A stretch of 6,672 bases of DNA from Acidobacteriota bacterium. GTDB lineage: Bacteria; Acidobacteriota; UBA890; WLXD01. Location: the NCBI GenBank assembly GCA_022571615.1, contig JACZXM010000170.1:1-6672 (forward strand), given 5' to 3'. The notes under the pieces were generated by a model, which saw nothing but the letters and a program-made list of their open reading frames with translations, had not been told where the DNA came from and made no database searches. The translations under genes and the position numbers were made by a program. This document shows, in pieces, positions 1 to 5,527 of this stretch (positions are counted from its first letter, which is position 1; each line of letters opens with the position of its first letter).

Positions 1-344
1 CTCAGCCTGGGTTCGATGTGCCGAACCGCAGCGCCGTCGATCCACTCTACCGGCACCAGTTGCTGTTGCCACTCCATATGGTCCCTGATGAGCGTCTCTT
101 CCTCTTCGTCAAGGGCCAGACGCAGCGCCGGCCTACGCTGGTACAGCAGGTCCATACCGGCGCTCGCCATCCGGTCGCCGCCGACGCCGCACACCTGTGT
201 GCTCGGTGCCCGCCGCCGCAGCGCATCGATCAGGCTGGCCGCATGCAGGTCGCCCGAGGACTCCCCGGCGACCATCAGAAGTCGCGGGCCGTTCCCGCTG
301 GCGGGGTGGGCGGCCGAGCTGGCGTTGTCCGAGCTCTCGCTCAC
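1..344 (-). CDS. Partial hybrid ORF: LpxB N-terminus joined in frame to ThiO/glycine-oxidase-like sequence
   Basis: The reading frame is open from a GTG at 344 to the left edge: 114 complete codons and no stop. Residues about 20-68 look like the N-terminus of lipid-A-disaccharide synthase (LpxB), the GT-B enzyme that joins UDP-2,3-diacylglucosamine and lipid X in lipid A synthesis. The signs are LMVAGESSGDLHAASLIDAL (residues 22-42) and GVGGDRMASAGMDLLY (53-68). LpxB should continue with a 'LAVMGxxEVL'-type segment. Instead, from about residue 69 the protein reads PALRLALDEEEETL and then VEWIDGAAVRHIEPRL (99-114), which resembles the middle of FAD-dependent glycine oxidase/ThiO-type proteins. 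The FAD-binding N-terminus of such a protein is absent. The GTG start overlaps the stop of the upstream one-carbon enzyme (GTGA), so translation is probably coupled; an ATG at 275 is an alternative start. The LpxB assignment is firm. The ThiO one is from memory of the family and less certain. The hybrid may be an assembly join. Confidence 0.6.
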   Translation of the reverse strand, partial: MSESSDNASSAAHPASGNGPRLLMVAGESSGDLHAASLIDALRRRAPSTQVCGVGGDRMASAGMDLLYQRRPALRLALDEEEETLIRDHMEWQQQLVPVEWIDGAAVRHIEPRL

Positions 345-2203
345 CGCGCGCCCACCGTGCAGCCCCGCACGGTCCCGATCTCCAGCGCTTCCACCACGCC
401 GAGCACCCGTTCTTCCTGCTGGTACGGCGGCACCAGGTGCACACCCGCGACGGTCTGTGAGAGTACGGCCAGCATCTCCCGGGCGATGGCCAGGCCGGCC
501 TCGGCAGCATCGTGTGCCACACGGAGCCGCGAGCGCAGGTCCTCGGGCACGACCATCCCTGGTATTTCGTTGTGCAGATACTCCGCGTGAGCCAAGGAGC
601 GCAGCGGCAACAAGCCGACGAGGATCGGCACCTGGAGATCGGTGGTGGCCCTCAGGAATCGATCCAAGAGCTCGACGCTGAACAAAGGCTGGGTAACGAT
701 CGCCACCGCACCGGAGTTGACCTGCTGCCGGAGCCGGTGCACCTCGGCGTCAAGGTCGCAGCTGCAAGGATCACCGGCAACCAGGGTCACGAAGGCGGTC
801 GGATCGCCGATCGGGTTGCCGGCCAGGTCGAGGCCACGGTTCATCGATTCGAGAATGCGCACCAATCCCGCCGGGCCCACATCGGTTAGTGTCGTTGCGG
901 TCGGATAGTCACCGTAATTGGCTGGATCGGCAACCGACACCAAGATGTTTCGAACCCCCTGCACGTGCGCCGCCAGGAAGTCCGACTGGATCCCGAGCAC
1001 GTTCTTGTCGCGGCTCGAGTACACCTGCACGCACTCGATGCCGAGCTCGGTCTGGACGCGGTACGCGACCACCAGCGGATGGACGACCAACCGAGCCCGC
1101 AACGCGTCCGACAGGATCAGTGCATCCACCTCGGCCTCTTGGAGTTTCTTCGCCCGCTGCAGCGTCGCCGTCAGATCGTGGGTGCGGGGCAACTCGAGAT
1201 CGATCGCTACGACGAACTGCCGCCCGAGTCGGGCTGCGAACTCGGTTCGCTCTCGCACCGGCACCGGCTCACGCGCCTGCTCCTGCGGCAGGTTGACCTG
1301 CACCGAGCGCCGTCGAATGCCGACCACGACGTCCTCCAGGACCCCGGCCATGGCGCTGATGTGCTCCGGGGTGGAGCCGCAGCAAGCACCGACGATCGCC
1401 GCTCCGGCCTCCGCCAACCGGCACGCGTAGTGCGCCATGTACTCGGGCTCGGCGTGGTAGTCAATCCGCCCGTCGACCAACCGTGGCAGGCCTGCCGTCG
1501 GCATGGCGGAAAGGGGCACCTGTGCACGCTCGGCCATGCGCTCGACGATGTCGAGCATCCTCTGGGGCCCGACGGTGCAGTTCGCCCCCACTACATCGGC
1601 ACCGCCGGCCTCCGCCCGGGCCACGACCTCGTGGGGAAGCTCTCCCATCAGCGTGCGGCCATCCTCGGTAAAGGTCTTATGGATCACGACCGGCAGATCG
1701 GCCGCTGCCCGGGCCGCCGCCAGGGCCACCTCAAACTCCTGTAAGTCAGAGATGGTCTCGATCATGATCAGGTCGGCTCCGCCCTCGGCCAGGGCCGCAA
1801 TCTGCTCACGGAACGCCGCCGCCGCCTCTTCCGGATCGATATTTCCGAGCGGCTGTAACGACTGGCCCAGCGGGCCGACGACGCCGGCCACGTAACAGCG
1901 CCCTTTGCTTGCCTGGCGCGCCAGACGGCAGGCGTGGATGTTGATGCGATCGACCTGGTGCGCCAGGCCAAATCGCTCCAAGACGATGCGCTGCGCCCCG
2001 TAGGTGTTGGTGCGCAGGATCTCGGCCCCGGCCTGCACGTACTCACGATGTACGCCCTCGACCAGCTCGGGATTGGACAGGCAGTACTCCGGAAAGCACC
2101 GATCGATCGGAACGCCCTTCAGATGCAGGTAGGTTCCCATCGCCCCGTCGCCCAAGATGACACCTTGGGCAAGACGGCTGAGAAAACCAGGCTTCTTGCG
2201 CAT
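341..2203 (-). CDS. Bifunctional homocysteine S-methyltransferase / 5,10-methylenetetrahydrofolate reductase (YitJ-like)
   Basis: This is a cytosolic 620-residue protein, the usual length for the fused family. Residues about 10-290 form a homocysteine methyltransferase barrel: GDGAMGTYL (18-25), RTNTYGA (64-70), KTFTEDGRTLMG (176-187), and the zinc-thiolate cysteines C209 (GANC) and C274/C275 (GACCGS). Residues about 322-605 are a MetF-type flavin reductase barrel, with RDKNVLGIQSDFL (398-410), NYGDYPTATTLTDVG (429-443), NRGLDLAGNPIGDPTAF (455-471), TQPLF (504-508) and NEIPG (545-549). The family is thought to couple reduction of methylene-THF to methyl transfer onto homocysteine in methionine synthesis. 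Several reductase motifs are altered: Asp335 stands where the catalytic Glu is expected, VADPA (424-428) replaces the usual TGDPP, and SSRD (396-399) replaces TCRD. ATG 2203 is the only start, because the frame closes at a TAA at 2270-2272. I see no strong Shine-Dalgarno sequence. It is the first gene of the leftward unit and overlaps the next by 4 bp. Confidence 0.93.
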   Translation of the reverse strand: MRKKPGFLSRLAQGVILGDGAMGTYLHLKGVPIDRCFPEYCLSNPELVEGVHREYVQAGAEILRTNTYGAQRIVLERFGLAHQVDRINIHACRLARQASKGRCYVAGVVGPLGQSLQPLGNIDPEEAAAAFREQIAALAEGGADLIMIETISDLQEFEVALAAARAAADLPVVIHKTFTEDGRTLMGELPHEVVARAEAGGADVVGANCTVGPQRMLDIVERMAERAQVPLSAMPTAGLPRLVDGRIDYHAEPEYMAHYACRLAEAGAAIVGACCGSTPEHISAMAGVLEDVVVGIRRRSVQVNLPQEQAREPVPVRERTEFAARLGRQFVVAIDLELPRTHDLTATLQRAKKLQEAEVDALILSDALRARLVVHPLVVAYRVQTELGIECVQVYSSRDKNVLGIQSDFLAAHVQGVRNILVSVADPANYGDYPTATTLTDVGPAGLVRILESMNRGLDLAGNPIGDPTAFVTLVAGDPCSCDLDAEVHRLRQQVNSGAVAIVTQPLFSVELLDRFLRATTDLQVPILVGLLPLRSLAHAEYLHNEIPGMVVPEDLRSRLRVAHDAAEAGLAIAREMLAVLSQTVAGVHLVPPYQQEERVLGVVEALEIGTVRGCTVGAR

Positions 2204-2233
2204 GCGCCACGGGTTTCTGAGGACCGGATCGAG

Positions 2234-2261
2234 GCAACCGGGGCACCTCGGCCCCGGTTGC
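2234..2261 (-). promoter_or_regulatory. Perfect 11-bp stem-loop in the leader of the one-carbon gene
   Basis: The left arm GCAACCGGGGC (2234-2244) is the exact reverse complement of the right arm GCCCCGGTTGC (2251-2261), with a 6-nt loop. As minus-strand RNA the loop reads CGAGGU, and the hairpin ends 30 nt before the ATG at 2203. No T-run follows on either strand, so it is not a standard intrinsic terminator. It may be a leader hairpin affecting translation or mRNA stability, or a DNA site for a dimeric regulator. The structure is certain; its role is not known. Confidence 0.5.
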
Positions 2262-2310
2262 GGGAGCCATTAGGGTACCCGATCGGCGTCGCCGCGGTGA
2301 CAGCGGGTCG

Positions 2311-2318
2311 TGTTAACA
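2311..2318. promoter_or_regulatory. AT-rich palindrome TGTTAACA, possible operator or promoter element
   Basis: An 8-bp self-complementary AT-rich site lies within very GC-rich surroundings, 62 bp before the start of the rightward operon and 107 bp before that of the leftward gene. It includes a near-consensus -35 hexamer, TTAACA, on both strands, but neither strand has a well-placed -10. An 8-bp palindrome can arise by chance, so this is only a candidate site. Confidence 0.2.
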
Positions 2319-2380
2319 TCCGGGATCGCCTGCCCGCGAGGCTTATCGGTCCTCGCCCCGCCTTTCGCCGCTCGCGCACG

Positions 2381-3496
2381 ATGCAGATCTGTATCGACTT
2401 CAGGCCCGCCCTGCACCAGTCAACCGGCGTGGGGACCTACGTACGAGGATTACTGCAAGGACTCCTGCAGCAACACCCGGAGCACCGCTATACCGCGTTC
2501 TCTGCTTCCTGGAAGCACCGGGTACAGGCGCCACCCTCGATCGCAGAGGTGCGATTCGTCGATGTCCGCTTGCCGGTGCGGGCGCTCGACTGGCTCTGGC
2601 ATCGCCATTGTTGGCCGCCCATAGAGACCTGGGTCGGCAACCAAGACATCGTTCATTCTCCCTCCCCGATGCCGATCCCGACGCGAGGAGCACGCCAGAT
2701 CGTGACCGTGCACGACTGCTACTTCCTTCGCCATCCGGATCAAGTGACGGGGCCGATGCGGCGTGACTATGCGCGCTATCTACGCCGCTCGCTCGATCGC
2801 GCCGACGCCGTCATGACCAACACCCAAACGACGCGGCAGGAACTGCTGCAGGCGCTCGATGTGGCTGCGGACAAGGTCCACGTCACTCCCCTAGGCGTCG
2901 ACCCGGTGTTCGAGTACGCGACCGCGCCCCAGCTGCCGGCCCACCTGGAGCTTCCGTCCCGGTATCTGCTGTTCGTCGGCCGGCGTGAGCCACGCAAGGA
3001 CCCGGCGACCCTGCTTGCCGCCTTCGACCGCATAGCCCGTCAACACCCGGAGATGGCCCTGCTGCTGGTGGGTCCCGAGGGCCTGGGTTGGCAGGCGCAT
3101 TGGGGCCGCACCAGCGATCGCGTTCGCAACGCCACCCGATGCCTCGGCCACCAGAGCCCGAGGTCGCTTGCCGCCATCTACTCCCACGCTGAGGCGCTGC
3201 TGCTGCCCTCACGCTGGGAGGGTTTCGGCCTCACCGCGATCGAGGCCATGGCGATGGGCACGCCGGTGATCGCCGCCCGCGCGGGCGCCCTACCAGAGGT
3301 ATTGGGCAACGCCCCCATGTGGTTCGACGTCGGCGATGATCGGGCTCTTGCCGACGCTTGCATGACGCTACTTCACGATCAGAACTTGCGAGCCAGGCTC
3401 TCGGGCGCTGGCCGCAAGCGCGCCGCCCGGTACCGCTGGTCGCACACTGCCGACCTCACGCATGAGGTCTACAGGCACCTGCAGGCAACGATGTGA
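2381..3496 (+). CDS. GT-B glycosyltransferase, GT4 family (first of the cluster)
   Basis: This is a 371-residue cytosolic, retaining-type glycosyltransferase with two Rossmann-like domains, probably moving a sugar from a nucleotide donor onto a growing surface-glycan intermediate. The N-terminal acceptor domain opens with MQICIDFRPALHQSTGVGTY (1-20), whose glycine-rich loop is typical, and contains IVTVHDC (107-113). The C-terminal donor domain shows LLFVGRREPRKDP (196-208), with Lys206 at the usual phosphate-contact position, and the EX7E motif E280-GFGLTAI-E288, followed by MGTPVIAARAGALPEVLG (292-309). The frame is open upstream to 1934, but that part is antisense to the one-carbon gene. 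The start is set at ATG 2381 because the family N-terminus begins exactly there. No clear Shine-Dalgarno sequence is visible. It ends in ATGTGA, so the next gene's GTG overlaps its stop by 4 bp. Donor sugar and linkage cannot be read from the sequence; mannosyl- and rhamnosyltransferases share these motifs. Confidence 0.93.
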   Translation: MQICIDFRPALHQSTGVGTYVRGLLQGLLQQHPEHRYTAFSASWKHRVQAPPSIAEVRFVDVRLPVRALDWLWHRHCWPPIETWVGNQDIVHSPSPMPIPTRGARQIVTVHDCYFLRHPDQVTGPMRRDYARYLRRSLDRADAVMTNTQTTRQELLQALDVAADKVHVTPLGVDPVFEYATAPQLPAHLELPSRYLLFVGRREPRKDPATLLAAFDRIARQHPEMALLLVGPEGLGWQAHWGRTSDRVRNATRCLGHQSPRSLAAIYSHAEALLLPSRWEGFGLTAIEAMAMGTPVIAARAGALPEVLGNAPMWFDVGDDRALADACMTLLHDQNLRARLSGAGRKRAARYRWSHTADLTHEVYRHLQATM

Positions 3497-4593
3497 ACGC
3501 GATGACCATCGCCGTCGACGCCCGCGAGCTCGAAGGGCACCCCACGGGTGTCGGCCGGGTGCTGGAGGGCTTGCTGGAAGCATGGCCGGAGGGCGATCAG
3601 CTCGACCTGATCTGTCGCTCCCGGCCCCGGCTGGCGACATTGCGCAAGAACTGGAGGGTAACTCTGCGGCCCGGGCCGGTGGGCATGCCGGGATGGATCT
3701 GGGAGCAGACGATCTTGCCACAGGTCGCGCGCGGTGCCACGGCTCTGTTGTGCCCCGGTTACGGCATGCCGCGATTTGCCCCTTGTCCGACCGCGGTCGG
3801 CATGCACGACTGCGCGCCGTTCGAGCTGCCGGAGACCTTTGCCTGGCGCGAGCGACGTCGCCGACAGGTCGTGGCCCGAGTCGCAGCTCGCCGGGCGGCA
3901 TTTCTGCTGATGGGGTCGCACTTTGCCGCCCAGCAGGCACAACTCCACCTCGGCGTCCCGCCCGATCGGCTCTTGGTGCTCCCCTACGGACTGACCTCGA
4001 CGTTCACTCCACCCACCCAACAGCAGATCCAGGCGATTCGTGCCCGCTATGGGCTGCGAGGACGGGTGGTCCTATTCGTCGGATCGAACCTCCAGCGCCG
4101 GCGCCTGCCGCAGCTCATCGAGCGCATTGCCCGGCTTGCGCGTACCCGCGACGACCTGAGTCTGTGCGTCGTGGGCGACTCTCCCGAGCGCGCCGGTAGC
4201 GAAGCCGGCCCCACCGAGCGATCCGCGTTGCGCCGGTTAGGATACGTGCCCGATGAGCACTTGGCAGCCTTGTACGGCGCCGCGACGGTCGTCGCCTACC
4301 CGTCGCGTTACGAGGGCTTCGGCTTTCCCGTGCTCGAGGCCCTGGCCTGCGGCAGCCCGGTGGTGGCATCGGCGACCTCATCGCTGGCGGAAATCTACCC
4401 CGGTCGCGCTTGGCTGGTGCAGGACGACGACCCCGAGCAGTGGGAGACCGCTTTGGCGGCGCTCCTCGACGACCCCTCTGAGCACGCCAGATGGTGCGAG
4501 CGAGCGCAGGATTGGGCCCGGGCTCGCACTTGGCACCAGGGCGCTCAGATGGTGCGGGAACGCCTGGCACTAGCTGGCGGGCTGACATCATGA
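3493..4593 (+). CDS. GT-B glycosyltransferase, GT4 family, with divergent donor-loop motif (second of the cluster)
   Basis: This 366-residue paralogue of its neighbours probably adds another sugar in the same glycan pathway. The N-terminal domain has TIAVDARELEGHPTGVGRV (5-23), a shortened version of the glycine loop, and VGMHDCAPFELP (102-113). The donor domain has VVLFVGSN (192-199), VVGDS (226-230) and the EX7E motif E274-GFGFPVL-E282, then ACGSPVVAS (285-293). The loop that in the relatives reads PRKD or PHKN is QRRR (201-204) here, so Arg203 replaces the expected Lys and Arg204 the following Asn/Asp. The chosen start is GTG 3493, which overlaps the previous stop (GTGA) and suggests coupled translation. 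ATG 3502, three codons in, would give MTIAVDAREL and is a real alternative. There is no signal peptide or membrane helix. Donor and acceptor are unknown. Confidence 0.91.
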   Translation: MNAMTIAVDARELEGHPTGVGRVLEGLLEAWPEGDQLDLICRSRPRLATLRKNWRVTLRPGPVGMPGWIWEQTILPQVARGATALLCPGYGMPRFAPCPTAVGMHDCAPFELPETFAWRERRRRQVVARVAARRAAFLLMGSHFAAQQAQLHLGVPPDRLLVLPYGLTSTFTPPTQQQIQAIRARYGLRGRVVLFVGSNLQRRRLPQLIERIARLARTRDDLSLCVVGDSPERAGSEAGPTERSALRRLGYVPDEHLAALYGAATVVAYPSRYEGFGFPVLEALACGSPVVASATSSLAEIYPGRAWLVQDDDPEQWETALAALLDDPSEHARWCERAQDWARARTWHQGAQMVRERLALAGGLTS

Positions 4594-5504
4594 GCACGAA
4601 AGCTCGATCGTTAGCGGGCCGTGGTGGCCTGCTAGCTGTGGTCGTGGTCAGCTACAACCGCCGCGAGCTGCTCCTGGAGTGCTGTCGGAGCGTGTGCGCT
4701 GCGGCCCCTCAGGCACGACTGATCGTGGTCGACAACGCCTCCTCCGATGGCAGCGCCGAAGCCGTGCGGCAGGCAATCCCACAGGCAAGGGTCATCGATG
4801 CCGGTGCCAACCTCGGATTCGCGCGCGCCATCAATCTGGGCGCAGCCGCCGCCAGTTCCGAGTCATTGCTGCTGCTCAATAGCGACACACGAATCGAGGC
4901 GCCGGCGATCGCCGCCCTGTGCTCCGCCATCGACGCCGATCCCCAGGTTGCCGGTGCCGGCCCTCGCCTGCGAGGCGATCAGGGAGCACTGGAGCTCTCG
5001 GTGGGCAGGACGATGGGCTTGCTCAACGAGGCCTGGTTCAAGATCCTGGGCACGCTGCACCGCAACGGGCGTGGGGTGGCGACGGGGTGGCTGGAGCGCC
5101 GCTACGCTCGGCGGCGCACCACTGGATCGCTCAGCGCGGCGTGCCTACTGCTGCGCCGCAAGGCGTTCGATCAGGCAGGGGGAATGGACGAGCGCTTCTT
5201 TCTGTACGCGGAAGATGTCGATCTGTGTCTTCGGCTCTCGGGCCTCGGTTGGCGCTTTCTGTACGTCCCCGAAGCGACCGTGCACCATGTGCGGGGGGCC
5301 TCCTCCGAGCTCGATGCCGGGGCGACGGAGCACGCCTACCGTGCCAGCCAGCTCGCCTTCTATCGCAAGCACCACTCCGCGGCCCATGTCATCGTCTTGC
5401 GGCTCTATCTCGCGGCGCAATACTCGGTGGCGGTGGTGGTGTCCCGCGGCTGCACTCGGGATCGCGCCCGCGCGATGCTGAACTGGTGCCTGCACCCCGA
5501 CTGA
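4590..5504 (+). CDS. GT-A glycosyltransferase, GT2 family, rhamnosyltransferase-like
   Basis: This is a 304-residue inverting-type family 2 transferase of the WbbL/RfbF-like group, which often carry rhamnosyl transfer in O-antigen, capsule or cell-wall polymers. Motifs in order are VVVVSYNRRE (17-26), the nucleotide-binding VVDNASSDGS (46-55), NLGFARAINLGA (74-85), the metal-site segment LLLLNSDTRI (93-102), GSLSAACLLLRRKAFDQAGG (179-198) and the catalytic acidic motif FFLYAEDVDLCLRL (203-216), then HHVRGASS (232-239). The EDVD stretch (208-211) supplies the likely catalytic base. A mildly hydrophobic tail (about 265-285) could sit at the membrane but contains charged residues and is not a clear transmembrane helix. 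The start is ATG 4590, which overlaps the previous stop as ATGA; a weak GGCGG lies 9 bp before it. The frame opens earlier (ATG 4491), but that part overlaps the previous gene. The sugar specificity is inferred from family resemblance only. Confidence 0.92.
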   Translation: MSTKARSLAGRGGLLAVVVVSYNRRELLLECCRSVCAAAPQARLIVVDNASSDGSAEAVRQAIPQARVIDAGANLGFARAINLGAAAASSESLLLLNSDTRIEAPAIAALCSAIDADPQVAGAGPRLRGDQGALELSVGRTMGLLNEAWFKILGTLHRNGRGVATGWLERRYARRRTTGSLSAACLLLRRKAFDQAGGMDERFFLYAEDVDLCLRLSGLGWRFLYVPEATVHHVRGASSELDAGATEHAYRASQLAFYRKHHSAAHVIVLRLYLAAQYSVAVVVSRGCTRDRARAMLNWCLHPD

Positions 5505-5515
5505 AGACCTTCCAC

Positions 5516-5520
5516 AAGGA
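5516..5520 (+). promoter_or_regulatory. Shine-Dalgarno AAGGA for the last complete glycosyltransferase
   Basis: AAGGA stands 7 nt before ATG 5528 in a 23-bp gap. It is the only clear ribosome-binding site in the operon as seen here; the other internal genes start inside the preceding stop codon. It fixes the start at 5528, where the family's N-terminal MRVLIDAR also begins, although the frame is open far upstream. Confidence 0.75.
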
Positions 5521-5527
5521 ACAGCCG

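Larger units (their letters stand above)
2204..2380. other. Divergent intergenic region between the one-carbon gene and the glycosyltransferase operon
   Basis: This 177-bp spacer separates two outward-facing units, so it should carry promoters for both. It contains a perfect hairpin (2234-2261) and the palindrome TGTTAACA (2311-2318). TTAACA (2313-2318) matches a -35 hexamer at 5 of 6 positions, but no -10 lies at a normal spacing; the closest AT-rich stretch, CTTATC at 2342, is about 23 bp away. On the minus strand TACCCT (2277-2272) could be a weak -10 without a credible -35. Neither ATG has a good Shine-Dalgarno sequence. I could not match the leader to SAM, SAH, cobalamin or tetrahydrofolate riboswitch consensus elements by eye. 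Confidence 0.7.

Noticed and set aside
16..1744. Several long plus-strand open frames (16-681, 18-590, 512-889, 965-1744)
   Set aside because: They lie opposite a well-conserved minus-strand gene and have Arg/Pro/Ala/Ser-rich or otherwise unconvincing translations. They are GC-rich antisense shadows.
2234..2261. Intrinsic terminator
   Set aside because: The stem is strong, but neither strand has a following T-run, and it lies in the leader of one gene rather than after any gene.
2204..2262. Possible SAM/SAH/cobalamin/THF riboswitch before the one-carbon gene
   Set aside because: Only one hairpin is visible. The conserved core motifs of these classes are not seen, so no riboswitch class is assigned.
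1934..2380. Upstream in-frame extension of the first glycosyltransferase by 149 codons
   Set aside because: It is antisense to the conserved N-terminus of the one-carbon enzyme and covers the spacer. The glycosyltransferase family's N-terminus starts exactly at ATG 2381, and the extension shows no recognisable domain.
4919..5527. Open frame upstream of the last glycosyltransferase
   Set aside because: It overlaps the well-supported GT2 gene in another frame and has a low-complexity Arg/Gly/Pro/Ala composition. The Shine-Dalgarno sequence and family N-terminus set the start at 5528.
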